A stretch of 64,000 nucleotides of DNA from an uncultured Caulobacterales bacterium (GTDB taxonomy: Bacteria > Pseudomonadota > Alphaproteobacteria > Caulobacterales > Caulobacteraceae). The notes under the pieces were generated by a model, which was given only the letters and a program-made list of their open reading frames with translations, did no database searches and had not been told where the DNA came from. The translations under genes and the position numbers were made by a program. The stretch is taken from assembly GCA_903900155.1 (NCBI GenBank), contig CAIUMD010000047.1, positions 1-64,000 on the forward strand, in the 5' to 3' direction. Every line of letters starts with the position of its first letter. Positions within the stretch are counted from its first letter, which is position 1. Positions 49,882-59,052 of the stretch are shown here, piece by piece.

Positions 49882-50586
49882 CTAGAGGCCCTCGTCCTCT
49901 AACGCCTTGGTCGCGCCGTCGATCTTGGTCTGCAGCTCGCGCATGAACTCGCCGCGTTTCAGGCCGGCGGGGATGGGCTCCAGATAGTCGAACACGATCA
50001 CGCCCGGCTTGATGAGAAAACCTTTGTTCCAGTGGCTGCCGCAGTTCAGGGCCAGCGGGATGACGGGCATATCCAGCTCGCGATAGAGCGCGGCGATGCC
50101 GGGCTTGTAGTCGCCGGGCTCGCCGACCTTGCCGCGCGTGCCTTCCGGGAAGATCACGATCTGGCGGCTTTCCTTCATGCGCTCGACGGAGTCGCGGACC
50201 AGCTTCTTCAGCGCGGTTGAGTGACCGCCGCGATCGACCACGATCATGCCGCCCTTCAGCCCGTGCCAGCCGAACAGCGGCACCATCAGCAGTTCCTTCT
50301 TCATCACGAAGCAGGCGTCGGGCAGCAGGGCGAACTGGCTGAAGACGTCGAACATCGACTGGTGCTTGGGCGCGACCAGGGCGGGGCCGGTCGGGCGCTG
50401 GCCGCGGATCTCGACCTTGACGTCGGCCAACCAGCGCAGGCCCCAGATCAGGCCGCTGGCCCAGGTCGACAGGCACCAGGTGTTGGCGCGGCGGGGCAGG
50501 GGATAGGTCACGATCATGCCCACGGCCCAGGTGATGGACCACAGCCAGAAGAACAGCTGGAACAGGAACGAACGCAGATAGATCAA
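49882..50586 (-). CDS. plsC: 1-acyl-sn-glycerol-3-phosphate acyltransferase
   Basis: This 234-residue membrane enzyme acylates lysophosphatidic acid in phospholipid synthesis. Motif I is APKHQSMFD (H-x4-D), motif III is IVIFPEGTRGK, and motif IV is MPVIPLALNCG. An N-terminal hydrophobic helix (FQLFFWLWSITWAVGMIV) anchors it. The start is TTG 50586, overlapping the upstream TGA as TTGA with AAGGAAG before it, so it is translationally coupled to the YdcF gene. Confidence 0.9.
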   Translation of the reverse strand: MIYLRSFLFQLFFWLWSITWAVGMIVTYPLPRRANTWCLSTWASGLIWGLRWLADVKVEIRGQRPTGPALVAPKHQSMFDVFSQFALLPDACFVMKKELLMVPLFGWHGLKGGMIVVDRGGHSTALKKLVRDSVERMKESRQIVIFPEGTRGKVGEPGDYKPGIAALYRELDMPVIPLALNCGSHWNKGFLIKPGVIVFDYLEPIPAGLKRGEFMRELQTKIDGATKALEDEGL

Positions 50587-51200
50587 GACGCTTCCTTCGC
50601 CGCCGAGGCGGCCTTCTCCTTCGGACCCAGGCCCAGGAACGCTTCGCGGCCCAGGATCGCCAGGTACTTGCAGTATTCCACGATCATCCGCCGGGCGCTG
50701 ATGGACGTCTTCCACCAGCGATGGGCGTTCAGATCGGTCTTCACCGGATAGGGCGACAGCTTGACGCCCGGCATGGCGGCGCTGAGTTCCAGCATCGAGC
50801 GCGGCATGTGGTAGTCGGCCGTGACCACAATAAGGCTGGTATAGCCCTTGGACTTGGCCCACTCGGCCGTTTCCAGCGCGTTGCCCACGGTGTTGGCGGC
50901 GGCGAAGCCTAAGTCCACGCAGCAGTCGTAGATCGGCTTGACCGCCTTGGTCACCGTCTGGACGTCGGCGCGGGTGGCCTCGCGGTTGACGCCGGAGATC
51001 AAGAGGCGCTTGCCCTTGCCCTCTTCCAGCAAGCGGGTGGCGGCTTCCAGGCGCACGTTCGAGGCGCCGGTCAGCACCACGACGCCGTCGGCGGTGGGCG
51101 GTTCGGGCGCGGGCGTCGACTGGTCCACGCGGCCGGTGAAGGCCAGCAGGCCCAGGCCCCAGATCATCAGCGCTATCAACAGCGCGGCCAAGGTCTTCAC
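50583..51200 (-). CDS. YdcF/DUF218 family protein
   Basis: This 205-residue protein has an N-terminal transmembrane helix (LAALLIALMIWGLGLLAF) and a DUF218 domain. The domain shows DGVVVLTGASNVRLEAATRLLEEGKGKRLLISG, TVGNALETAEWAKSKGYTSLIVVTADYHMPRS and WWKTSISARRMIVEYCKYL. Relatives such as SanA and ElyC affect envelope integrity. GTG 51200 overlaps the ftsX stop as GTGA, so it belongs to the ftsE operon. Confidence 0.88.
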   Translation of the reverse strand: MKTLAALLIALMIWGLGLLAFTGRVDQSTPAPEPPTADGVVVLTGASNVRLEAATRLLEEGKGKRLLISGVNREATRADVQTVTKAVKPIYDCCVDLGFAAANTVGNALETAEWAKSKGYTSLIVVTADYHMPRSMLELSAAMPGVKLSPYPVKTDLNAHRWWKTSISARRMIVEYCKYLAILGREAFLGLGPKEKAASAAKEAS

Positions 51201-52090
51201 GGCATCTCCCCCACGATGCGCGACGCCGCCAGACGGGCCGAGAGGCCGGCGATTAGGGCGGCTGCCACCGGCGCGGGCAGGGCGGCCAACAGATCGATCC
51301 AGGCCAATGGCAGAACCGGCGCAACCCCCGCGCCGCCGCCGAAATAGCGTGCAACGGCGCCGATGATGGCCGCGCTCGCGCCCCCCAGCAAGCCCGCCAG
51401 CGCGCCCATGGTGGCGAAGCGGTTCTGGAACAGGCCGGTGATGAAGCCTTGCTCGGCTCCTGAGAAGTGCAGCACCTCGATGACGTCGCGGCGTGCGGCC
51501 AGGCCCGCACGGGTGGCGAAGGCGATGACGGCGGCCGTGGCGGCGGCGATCAGGGCGAAGACGCCCAGGGCCGCCAGCCGCGCCAGGTTGGCGGCGCGCT
51601 CGATGTCGGCGATCCAGCGGCTGTGGTCGTCGACCGTGGCGTCGACGCCGGCGACCTTCAGGGCGCGGTCCAGGGTGTCGGCGGTGGGCGGGGTCTTGGG
51701 ATCCAGCTCCAGGGTCACCAGGCGCGGCGTGGGCAGGTCGTCGACCAGGGCTTCCTTGCCGATCCAGGGTTCCAGCAGGGCCTCGGCCTTTTCGCGGGTC
51801 AGGGCCTGGGCCTCGACCACGCCCTTGATGCCGGCCAGGGTCTCGGCGGCGCGGGCGGCGGCGCTGTCGGGGGTCTCGTTGGCGCGGGCCCGGACGACGA
51901 CCGTGGCCGAGCCGGTCAGCTGGCTGGTCCAGCCGTCGGCGGCGCGGTTGGCGGCCAGGGCGGCGAAGCCCGTCAGGCAGGCCAGGAAGCACAGCACGGC
52001 GACCACGAAGACCAGCGCGCCGTCACGGCTGTCGCGCGGCGGTAGCAGCGGGCCGGGCTTCCAGCGGGCGACCTGGAAGAACTCGCTCAT
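51197..52090 (-). CDS. ftsX: cell division permease-like protein FtsX
   Basis: This 297-residue inner-membrane protein has four helices. One precedes and three follow a periplasmic loop (about residues 50-165). The typical C-terminal segments are AARRDVIEVLHFSGAEQGFITGLFQNRF and APVAAALIAGLSARLAASRIV. With FtsE it regulates peptidoglycan hydrolases at the septum. It overlaps ftsE by ATGA. Confidence 0.9.
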   Translation of the reverse strand: MSEFFQVARWKPGPLLPPRDSRDGALVFVVAVLCFLACLTGFAALAANRAADGWTSQLTGSATVVVRARANETPDSAAARAAETLAGIKGVVEAQALTREKAEALLEPWIGKEALVDDLPTPRLVTLELDPKTPPTADTLDRALKVAGVDATVDDHSRWIADIERAANLARLAALGVFALIAAATAAVIAFATRAGLAARRDVIEVLHFSGAEQGFITGLFQNRFATMGALAGLLGGASAAIIGAVARYFGGGAGVAPVLPLAWIDLLAALPAPVAAALIAGLSARLAASRIVGEMP

Positions 52091-52794
52091 TTGCGGCCTC
52101 CCAGGTCCACGAGACGGCCTTGCTCCAGGTGCAGGGTCGGACGCGCGGCGCGGGCCACCAGGTCCTCGTCGTGCGTCGCGATCAGCACCGTGGTGCCCAG
52201 GCGGTTCAGTTCGACGAAAAGGCGCAGCAGGCGCAGCGACATGGTCGGATCGACATTGCCGGTCGGCTCGTCGGCCAGCAGCACGTCGGGGCGGTCGACC
52301 ACGGCGCGGGCGATGGCCAGGCGCTGCTTCTCGCCGCCCGACAGGGTGGCGGGCAGGGCGTGCATGCGGTCGCCCAGGCCCACCCAACTGAGCAGCTCGG
52401 CGACGTCCTCGCGATAGGTGGCCGGCTTGCGCTTGAGGATGCGCAGGGGCAGGGCGGCGTTGTCGAACACCGACAGGTGCTCCAGCAGCCGAAATTCCTG
52501 GAACACCACCCCGATCCGGCGGCGCAGGAACGGCAGGTCCGAGGTGTGGGTCAGGCTGACATCACGCCCGAAAAGCTCGACGCGACCCCGTGACGCACGG
52601 TGGGCCAGATAGATCAGTTTGAGCAGCGAACTCTTGCCCGCGCCGGATGCGCCGGTCAGGAAATGAAACGAGCCCTGGTCCAGGGAAAAGCTTATGTCCC
52701 TTAGGGTTTCCGGCGCTCGCCCGTAACGCATCGAGACGCCTTCGAAGCGGACCACCGGAAGAGCGTCATCGCCCTGTTGTGTGTCGATCCGCAA
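52087..52794 (-). CDS. ftsE: cell division ATP-binding protein FtsE
   Basis: This 235-residue ABC ATPase has Walker A GASGAGKSSLLKL, Q-loop VFQEFRLLEHLS, signature LSGGEKQRLAIARA and Walker B VLLADEPTGNVDP. It energises FtsX for cell-wall hydrolase control during division. The operon ftsE-ftsX-ydcF-plsC is tightly overlapped. The divergent zinc-ribbon gene starts 82 bases away. Confidence 0.93.
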   Translation of the reverse strand: MRIDTQQGDDALPVVRFEGVSMRYGRAPETLRDISFSLDQGSFHFLTGASGAGKSSLLKLIYLAHRASRGRVELFGRDVSLTHTSDLPFLRRRIGVVFQEFRLLEHLSVFDNAALPLRILKRKPATYREDVAELLSWVGLGDRMHALPATLSGGEKQRLAIARAVVDRPDVLLADEPTGNVDPTMSLRLLRLFVELNRLGTTVLIATHDEDLVARAARPTLHLEQGRLVDLGGRK

Positions 52795-52876
52795 GGCGCG
52801 TCACTTGGGTTTCTGGACATCAGGGTTAAAATCGGCGACCCCGTTTAGGTGTGTGGGGAGCGTTCGATTCGCGGCC

Positions 52877-53806
52877 ATGATACTGACCTGTCCGGAGTGC
52901 GCCAGCCGCTATTTCGTCGACGACTCCAAGGTGGGCTCGGCGGGTCGCGTCGTGCGCTGCGCCTCGTGCGGGAACAGCTGGACCGCGCATAGCGAAGAGC
53001 CGCTCGACCTGTTCGACGACCCCGAAACCCCGACCCTGGCCAGCCAGGTCGAGTCCGCCGAACAACTGCCCGAAACCGTCGTCGACCAGGCCGAGGACGC
53101 GCCGGTCAGCGCCCTGCCGGGCGAGGAACTGCCCAAGGTCTTCCGCGCTCGCGCCGACGCTGAGCGTCGCCTGCGCGAAGCCACCGCCACCGGCGTCATC
53201 TGGGCCGGCATGGCCGCCGCCATGGCGGTGGTCGTGGTCGCCGCCCTGATCTTCCGCATCGACGTGGTCAAGATCCTGCCGGGCTCGGCGGGCGCCTACG
53301 CCGCCGTCGGCCTGCCGGTGAACACCGTGGGCCTGGTCATCGACCGCTCCAGCATCAAGGCCCAGCCCTCCATGCAGGACGGCCACGCCGCCGTGACCAT
53401 CACCGGCTCGATCCGCAACATCACCGAGCATGCCGTCCTGTCGCCGCCGCTGCGCGTCGAACTGCTCAGCAAGGACGACAAGCGTGTGGCCGGCCAACTG
53501 GCCGCGGCCGCCGACGCCAAGATCCCGCCGGGCGAGGTGCGCCACTTCTCGATCACCTTCCTGGATCCGCCGCGTTCGGCCAAGGACCTGCAGATCGGCT
53601 TCGCCACCGAACCGGGCGCCGCCAAGGCGGTGAAAACGGCCCTGAAGAAGCCTGAGGAGCACGTCGGCGAGCCCGAACTGGCCCTGCGCGGGGCGCAAGA
53701 CGCCCCCGCCGAGCACGAAGCGGCTGGACAGGAACCCCCGGGACATGAGAGCGGGGAGGCAACTCCTCCCCCAGCAGACTCTCATGAACCCGCCAACCAT
53801 GAATGA
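52877..53806 (+). CDS. zinc-ribbon (MJ0042-type) membrane protein
   Basis: This 309-residue protein has an N-terminal zinc ribbon (LTCPECASRYFVDD, VVRCASCGNSWTA). An acidic linker precedes one transmembrane helix (VIWAGMAAAMAVVVVAALIF). A periplasmic domain follows with VTITGSIRNITEHAVLSPPLRVELLSKDD, the DUF3426-like fold. The C-terminus is a Glu/His/Pro-rich tail. Start ATG 52877 begins MILTCPEC; a GATTC (CcrM site) lies 7 bases before it. It is divergent from ftsE. Confidence 0.88.
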   Translation: MILTCPECASRYFVDDSKVGSAGRVVRCASCGNSWTAHSEEPLDLFDDPETPTLASQVESAEQLPETVVDQAEDAPVSALPGEELPKVFRARADAERRLREATATGVIWAGMAAAMAVVVVAALIFRIDVVKILPGSAGAYAAVGLPVNTVGLVIDRSSIKAQPSMQDGHAAVTITGSIRNITEHAVLSPPLRVELLSKDDKRVAGQLAAAADAKIPPGEVRHFSITFLDPPRSAKDLQIGFATEPGAAKAVKTALKKPEEHVGEPELALRGAQDAPAEHEAAGQEPPGHESGEATPPPADSHEPANHE

Positions 53807-54329
53807 CATCAAACAGCCCGAAGTCCTGATCTCGGAAGCCGAGATCGCCGAGCGGGTTCAGAAGCTGGCCGAGACCATCGCGCCGCGCATCGACGACGAC
53901 ACCGTCGTGGTCTGCCTGCTGACCGGCGGCCTGTGGTTCGCCGCCGACCTGACCCGCGCCCTCTACAAGGCCGGCCGCGACGTACGGTTCGACGCCCTGT
54001 GGCTGGCCTCGTACCACGACGAGCGCAAGAGCTCGGGCCGCTGCGAGGTCCGCGCCGACCTGCAGCGCCCGCTGGTGGGCCGCCGCGCCCTGGTCGTCGA
54101 TGACGTGTTCGACACCGGCCTGTCGCTGTCCGAAGCCGCCCGCCTGGTCAAGGACGCCGGCGCCAGCGAAGTGCTGACCGCCGTCTTCGCCCGCAAGCCC
54201 TGGCCCAAGGATCGCGGCATGGAGCCCGACTTCGTCGCCTGGGAAGCGCCGGCGCGCTACCTGGTCGGCTACGGCCTGGACGACGAAGGCAAGAGCCGCG
54301 GCCTGCCGTACATCGGCGCGCTGGACTGA
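53799..54329 (+). CDS. hpt: hypoxanthine phosphoribosyltransferase
   Basis: This protein of about 176 residues converts hypoxanthine or guanine with PRPP into IMP or GMP. The PRPP motif is ALVVDDVFDTGLSLSEAARLV, the loop is LWLASYHDERKSSGR, and the base-site end is PDFVAWEAPARYLVGYGLDD. Start ATG 53799 overlaps the zinc-ribbon gene by 8 bases; ATG 53784 is possible. No good ribosome site is seen, so coupling to the upstream gene is likely. Confidence 0.9.
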   Translation: MNDIKQPEVLISEAEIAERVQKLAETIAPRIDDDTVVVCLLTGGLWFAADLTRALYKAGRDVRFDALWLASYHDERKSSGRCEVRADLQRPLVGRRALVVDDVFDTGLSLSEAARLVKDAGASEVLTAVFARKPWPKDRGMEPDFVAWEAPARYLVGYGLDDEGKSRGLPYIGALD

Positions 54330-54340
54330 GCCGACTAAGC

Positions 54341-54370
54341 AAAAGGCCCGCTCGATCGAGCGGGCCTTTT
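54341..54370. terminator. bidirectional rho-independent terminator between hpt and lysA
   Basis: AAAAGGCCCGCTCGATCGAGCGGGCCTTTT is a 30-base perfect palindrome with A and T flanks. It serves both convergent genes. Confidence 0.9.
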
Positions 54371-54381
54371 CTCTTTGGGCG

Positions 54382-55662
54382 CTACACCCAGTCCGGCACG
54401 AGATCCCGCGCCAGCATTTCCTCGTAGGTCGGTCGCTTGCGGATCACCGCGTAGCGATCGCCGTCGACCAGGACCTCCGGCACGAGAGGGCGAGTATTGT
54501 ACTCGCTGGCCATGGCCGAGCCGTAGGCGCCTGCCGACATGAAGGCCACCAGGTCGCCTGCCGCCAGCGGCGGCAAAACGCGATCGCGGGTGAAGGTGTC
54601 GCCGGTCTCGCAGACCGGACCCACGACGTCATAGACGGTCTCGCCACCCTTTTGGCTTTCTGGGCGCTTCACCACGGGACGGATGTCGTGGAAGGCGTCG
54701 TACATGGCCGGGCGGACCAGGTCGTTCATGGCCGCGTCGATGACCAGGAACTTGCGGCCTTCCGGGCGCGCGTGGACGTGGATCACTTCCGAGACCATCA
54801 CGCCGGCGTTGGCGGCGATCACCCGGCCCGGTTCGAAGGCCAGCTTCACGGGTAGGCCCTTGGTGACCTCGCCGACCATGGCGGCGAAGTCGGCGGGCGA
54901 GGGCGGTTCGGGATGGTTGAAATAGGGCACGCCCAGGCCGCCGCCCAGGTCCAGGCGCTGGACCGACAGGCCTTCGCCCAGCAGTTGCTCGACCAGGCCC
55001 CGCATCTTGCTGAAGGCCTCGCGCATCGGCGTCAGATCGGTGATCTGGCTGCCGATGTGGCAGGCCACGCCGACAGGCTCGAGATTGGCGTTGTTGCTGG
55101 CGTTGGCGTAGAGGCGCGCGGCCTCGGCGAACGAGACGCCGAACTTGTTCTCGGACTTGCCGGTGGCGATCTTGGCGTGACCCCCGGCCGCGACGTCCGG
55201 ATTGACCCGGAAGGCGACCTTGGCGCGGACGCCCAGTTCGGCCGCGACTTCCGCGATCAGGTTCAGTTCCGGCTCGGACTCGACATTGATCTCGGCGACG
55301 CCGGTCTTCAGGGCGAACGCGATCTCGCGACGTGCCTTGCCGACGCCGGAGAAGACGATGCGCTCGGGCGGGATGCCGGCGGCCAGGGCGCGACGGACCT
55401 CGCCCTCCGAGACCGTGTCGGCTCCGGCGCCCAGGTCGCCCAGCACCTTCAGCACCGCGACGTTGGAATTGGCCTTCACGGCGTAGGCGACCAGCGGGTC
55501 GACCACGCCGGCGGCGACCAGGGCGTCGCGGAACACGGTGAAGTGCCGCTCCAGCGTGGCGCGGCTGTAGACATAGACGGGCGTGCCGACCTCGGCCGCG
55601 ATCCTGGCCAGGGCCACGCCTTCGCAGGCCAGGCCCTCGGGGCCGTACTCGAAGTGGTTCAA
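54382..55662 (-). CDS. lysA: diaminopimelate decarboxylase
   Basis: This 426-residue PLP enzyme makes L-lysine from meso-diaminopimelate. The PLP Lys is in VAYAVKANSNVAVLK. Other motifs are RVNPDVAAGGHAKIATGKSENKFGV, ACHIGSQITDL, the Gly loop DLGGGLGVPY, and GPVCETGDTFTRDRVLP with the substrate Cys and Glu. It follows argH and lptM on the same strand, an arrangement conserved in alphaproteobacteria. Confidence 0.95.
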   Translation of the reverse strand: MNHFEYGPEGLACEGVALARIAAEVGTPVYVYSRATLERHFTVFRDALVAAGVVDPLVAYAVKANSNVAVLKVLGDLGAGADTVSEGEVRRALAAGIPPERIVFSGVGKARREIAFALKTGVAEINVESEPELNLIAEVAAELGVRAKVAFRVNPDVAAGGHAKIATGKSENKFGVSFAEAARLYANASNNANLEPVGVACHIGSQITDLTPMREAFSKMRGLVEQLLGEGLSVQRLDLGGGLGVPYFNHPEPPSPADFAAMVGEVTKGLPVKLAFEPGRVIAANAGVMVSEVIHVHARPEGRKFLVIDAAMNDLVRPAMYDAFHDIRPVVKRPESQKGGETVYDVVGPVCETGDTFTRDRVLPPLAAGDLVAFMSAGAYGSAMASEYNTRPLVPEVLVDGDRYAVIRKRPTYEEMLARDLVPDWV

Positions 55663-55671
55663 TGTCGTCTC

Positions 55672-55977
55672 TTAGTTCGGGGTAGCGCCGGGGAAGCCCT
55701 TGGCGGACGGGCCGCCGAACGGGTCCTTGGTGCCGGGCAGCGGCGCGGCGCGGATGGTGCGGTTGCTGGTGGCCGGGTCGCGGATTTCCTGGTCGCCGCC
55801 GGCGCGGGCCGGCTGGTTGGCCTGGGCCGAGGCGGCGCGGCGTTCGGCTTCCCAGGCGGCCTTCTTGGCCGGGTCCCACATCGGGGCCGGACGCTCCAGG
55901 GCGCCTTGCTTACCGCAGGCGGCGGCCGTGACGGCCAGGGCGGTCAGCGCGATCAGGGTGACGGGACGCAGGTTCAT
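55672..55977 (-). CDS. lptM: LptM/YifL-type small lipoprotein
   Basis: This 101-residue protein has a lipoprotein signal ([14 protein letters not shown]). The [10 protein letters not shown] opening matches the LptM/YifL pattern CGxKGPLxxP. In enterobacteria LptM assists oxidation and assembly of the LptDE LPS translocon. It overlaps argH by ATGA and precedes lysA by 9 bases, the same position as yifL before dapF and lysA elsewhere. The tail is Ala/Arg/Pro-rich. Confidence 0.82.
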   Translation of the reverse strand: MNLRPVTLIALTALAVTAAACGKQGALERPAPMWDPAKKAAWEAERRAASAQANQPARAGGDQEIRDPATSNRTIRAAPLPGTKDPFGGPSAKGFPGATPN

Positions 55978-57395
55978 GCGAGCACTTCCTTCCAACGCGC
56001 GATCTGGGCGCGGACCTGGGCGGGGGCGGTCCCGCCGTAGCTCATGCGGCTGGCCGCCGAGGCGGCCGGAGTCAGAACGGCGTAGACGTCCTGGGTGATC
56101 CGGGACTCGATCGCCTGGAACTGTTCCAAGGTAAGATCGGCCAGGTCGACGCCAAGACCCTCGGCCGCCTTCACGGCGGAGCCTGTCACGTGGTGAGCGT
56201 CGCGGAAAGGCATGTTCAGCGTCCGCACCAGCCAGTCGGCCAGATCCGTGGCGGTCGAGAAGCCGGCGCCGGCCGCCTTGGCCATGTTTTCGGTGTTCGG
56301 GGTCAGGTCGGCCACCATGCCGGCCATGGCCAGCAAGCTGAGTTCCAGGGCGTCGAAGGCCTCGAAGGTCGGGACCTTGTCCTCCTGCATGTCCTTGGAA
56401 TAGGCCAGCGGCAGGCCCTTCATGACCACGGTCAGGGTGGTCAGCGAACCGAGAATCCGGCCGACCTTGGCGCGGATCAGCTCGGCCGCGTCGGGGTTCT
56501 TCTTCTGCGGCATGATCGAGCTGCCGGTCGTGAAGGCGTCGGTCAGCTTGATGAAGCCGAACATCGGCGTCGTCCACAGCACGATCTCCTCGGCCAGGCG
56601 CGACAGGTGCGTGGCGGTGATCGAGGCGGCCGACAGGGCTTCCAGCGCGAAGTCGCGGGCCGAGACGCTGTCCAGCGAGTTGGCGGTCGGGCGGTCGAAG
56701 CCCAGCGCCGCCGCCGTCTGGTGGCGGTCGATCGGGAAGGGCGAGCCGGCCAGGGCCGCCGCGCCCAGCGGGCACTCGTTCATGCGGGCGCGGGCGTCGC
56801 GGAAGCGGCTGGCGTCGCGGCCGAACATCTCGACATAGGCCATCAGGTGGTGGCCGAAGGTCACCGGCTGGGCCGGCTGCAGGTGGGTGAAGCCCGGCAT
56901 CAGGGCGTCGGCATGGGCCTCGGCCTGGGCCAGAAGGGCCTTCTGGAGCGCTTCCAGCTGGGCGGCCGAGCGGTCGGCGGCGTCGCGGACCCACAGGCGG
57001 AAATCGACGGCCACCTGGTCGTTGCGCGAGCGGGCGGTGTGCAGGCGGCCGGCGGTCGCGCCGATCAGCTCGCGCAGCCGCGCCTCCACGTTCATGTGGA
57101 TGTCTTCGTACTCGTCGCGGAACGGGAAGGTCCCGGTGGCGATCTCGTCCTCGATCTTGGCCAGGCCGCCGAGGATTTCCTCGCCATCGCTGCTTGAAAT
57201 CACGCCCTGGTTCATCAACATCCGCGCGTGGGCGCGGGAGCCTGCCAGGTCTTGCGCCCACAGGCGCTTGTCGAAGCCGATGGAGACGTTGATCGCCTGC
57301 ATCAGTTCCGCCGGCTTGGCCGTGAATCGACCGCCCCACATGGCTTGACCCTGGCCCGTATTGGCCTTGGGCGTATCGGAGGCGTTGTCGGTCAT
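55974..57395 (-). CDS. argH: argininosuccinate lyase
   Basis: This 473-residue enzyme splits argininosuccinate into arginine and fumarate. Family motifs are [26 protein letters not shown], the RSRNDQVA segment, [17 protein letters not shown], and the signature [21 protein letters not shown]. Start ATG 57395 touches the divergent TlpA start at 57396; no ribosome binding site is seen for either, so leaderless translation is possible. A TTG at 57410 is the alternative. Confidence 0.94.
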   Translation of the reverse strand: MTDNASDTPKANTGQGQAMWGGRFTAKPAELMQAINVSIGFDKRLWAQDLAGSRAHARMLMNQGVISSSDGEEILGGLAKIEDEIATGTFPFRDEYEDIHMNVEARLRELIGATAGRLHTARSRNDQVAVDFRLWVRDAADRSAAQLEALQKALLAQAEAHADALMPGFTHLQPAQPVTFGHHLMAYVEMFGRDASRFRDARARMNECPLGAAALAGSPFPIDRHQTAAALGFDRPTANSLDSVSARDFALEALSAASITATHLSRLAEEIVLWTTPMFGFIKLTDAFTTGSSIMPQKKNPDAAELIRAKVGRILGSLTTLTVVMKGLPLAYSKDMQEDKVPTFEAFDALELSLLAMAGMVADLTPNTENMAKAAGAGFSTATDLADWLVRTLNMPFRDAHHVTGSAVKAAEGLGVDLADLTLEQFQAIESRITQDVYAVLTPAASAASRMSYGGTAPAQVRAQIARWKEVLA

Positions 57396-58019
57396 ATGAG
57401 CGAAGTCCAATCGGAGGCGGCAGCCAAGAAGCGCAACCCTGTGAGGTTGGCGCTTGGGGGCGTCATCCTCGTCGGCGTGGCGGCGGTTCTATACGTCATC
57501 GCCAGTGCTTCGTTCAAACCCTCAGGGCCCGCCGATCTCACAGAATTCAAGAAAGGGACGCTGGTGAAGCTGGACGTGCCGACCGCGCCGCGCGCCGCGC
57601 CGACCACCGTCTTCACCAGCCTGGACGGCAAGCCGACCACCCTGGCCGACTTCAAGGGCCGCGTGGTGGTCATGAACCTGTGGGCCACCTGGTGCGCGCC
57701 GTGCAAGGCCGAGATGCCCACCCTGGCCAAGCTGCAGGCGGCCTACGCCACCCAGCCGGTCACCGTGCTGCCGATCAGCGTCGACCGCGACAGCGACCTG
57801 AACCTGATCAACGAAGAGATGGCCGCCAACCCGCCGCTGAAGACGTATCGCGATCCGGGCTACAAGCTGTCGTTCGCCATGGACCCGCGCGCGGCCGGTT
57901 ATCCGACCACGGTGATCTATGACCGCCAGGGCCGCGAGCGCGCCCGCATGTCGGGTCCCGCCGACTGGTCGGGTCCGGAAGCCCGCGGCATCGTCGAGAA
58001 GCTGCTCGCCGAGAAGTGA
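57396..58019 (+). CDS. tlpA: TlpA-type membrane-anchored thioredoxin
   Basis: This 207-residue protein has a transmembrane anchor ([21 protein letters not shown]) and a periplasmic thioredoxin fold with the redox motif [14 protein letters not shown] near residue 100. The cis-Pro loop is in [11 protein letters not shown]. TlpA-like proteins reduce periplasmic thiols, for example in cytochrome c or Cu-A assembly. Its start is back to back with argH. It overlaps the following acetyltransferase gene by TGATG. Confidence 0.93.
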   Translation: MSEVQSEAAAKKRNPVRLALGGVILVGVAAVLYVIASASFKPSGPADLTEFKKGTLVKLDVPTAPRAAPTTVFTSLDGKPTTLADFKGRVVVMNLWATWCAPCKAEMPTLAKLQAAYATQPVTVLPISVDRDSDLNLINEEMAANPPLKTYRDPGYKLSFAMDPRAAGYPTTVIYDRQGRERARMSGPADWSGPEARGIVEKLLAEK

Positions 58020-58759
58020 TGGGCCGAGACATGATCGACCCGGCGCTCTTGGAACCCCTGGCCGACGACGCGTGGCCGGCGCGCGAGCGTGACCGGCTGG
58101 GCGGCTGGCGGCTGAACGCTTCGTCCGGCCGCTCGATGCGGATCAACGCCTGCTGGCCCCTGGGGGCGCCGGACCGGGACCCGGAGGCGGCGCTGGACGT
58201 GGCCGAGGCGTGGTTCGTCGCCAGGGGGCTGCCGCCACGGTTCAAGCTGACGGACGGCTTGGTCGCGCCGGCGGACCTGGCGCAGCGCCTGGCCGCGCGG
58301 GGCTATGCCGCCATCAAGGAGACGCTGGTCATGCTGGGCCCGACGGGCGGGGAGGGCGACCCGGCCCTGCGCGTCTCGGACGCGCCCGACGCGACCTTCG
58401 AGGCGGTGTTCACCGCCACGGCGGGCGATCCCGAGGATGGTCGCGAGCGGCTGGAGGCCCTGAGCCGCATTCCCGCGCCGGCGCGGTTCGCCCGGCTCGA
58501 CGTCGACGGCGCGCCGGCGGCGATCGGGGCGGCGGCTATCGACGGCGGCTTCGCGGGCGTCTTCGGCATGCGCACCACGCCGGACCATCGGCGCAAGGGC
58601 CTGGCCCGGCGTGTACTGCGCGGGCTCCTGGCCGAGGCGGGGGCGCTGGGCGCCGAGCGGGCCTGGCTGCAGGTCGAGGCCGACAATGCGTCGGCGATCG
58701 CGCTGTATGCCGATGAGGGGTTCGAGCCGGCTTATCGATATCGGTACTGGGCGCGCTGA
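58019..58759 (+). CDS. GNAT-family N-acetyltransferase
   Basis: This 246-residue protein is a double-length GNAT. A degenerate N-terminal half (LGGWRLNASSGRSMRINACWP, resembling YdhR/MshD-like tandem forms) precedes an active-looking C-terminal half. The acetyl-CoA loop is FGMRTTPDHRRKGLARRVLRGLL and WLQVEADNASAIALYADEGFE follows. The substrate is unknown. The start overlaps the tlpA stop as TGATG. Confidence 0.85.
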   Translation: MGRDMIDPALLEPLADDAWPARERDRLGGWRLNASSGRSMRINACWPLGAPDRDPEAALDVAEAWFVARGLPPRFKLTDGLVAPADLAQRLAARGYAAIKETLVMLGPTGGEGDPALRVSDAPDATFEAVFTATAGDPEDGRERLEALSRIPAPARFARLDVDGAPAAIGAAAIDGGFAGVFGMRTTPDHRRKGLARRVLRGLLAEAGALGAERAWLQVEADNASAIALYADEGFEPAYRYRYWAR

Positions 58760-58799
58760 GCGGTCCGGCAACCCCCAAACCATTCCACCACACCGTCTT

Positions 58800-58929
58800 C
58801 CTGGGCCTTGTGCCCGGGATCCATCGCGCGGCTTGGCTGCGGCTCCGCAGGGAGAGCGCCGCCAGCGTTGGCGTGCGCGCTGCTGAAGCCCCGAGCGCTG
58901 AACCATGGGCCCTAGGCACAAGGCCTAGG
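58800..58929. repeat. 130-bp element with imperfect terminal inverted repeats
   Basis: CCTGGGCCTTGTGCC... at 58800 and ...GGCACAAGGCCTAGG ending at 58929 match as inverted repeats over 25 bases with about 20 identities. The interior is non-coding. It fills most of the gap between the acetyltransferase gene and the next operon, and is compatible with a MITE-like or dispersed repeat. Confidence 0.55.
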
Positions 58930-58993
58930 GAGGCAATTTGGGGGATCCAACCAACTATTCCCGCGCCTTCAAAATATCTGCGTTATATAGACT

Positions 58994-59010
58994 AGTTTAC
59001 AAAACAAACT
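58994..59010 (+). promoter_or_regulatory. palindromic operator AGTTT-N7-AAACT
   Basis: AGTTTACAAAACAAACT lies in an AT-rich patch just after TTATATA (58983-58989), the likely -10 region, and 43 bases before the acyltransferase start. It is a plausible site for the winged-helix regulator encoded at the end of the operon. Confidence 0.5.
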
Positions 59011-59052
59011 TGTTGATCCATGGTGCGGCGACCTTGAGAGGGGAGCCAACCC

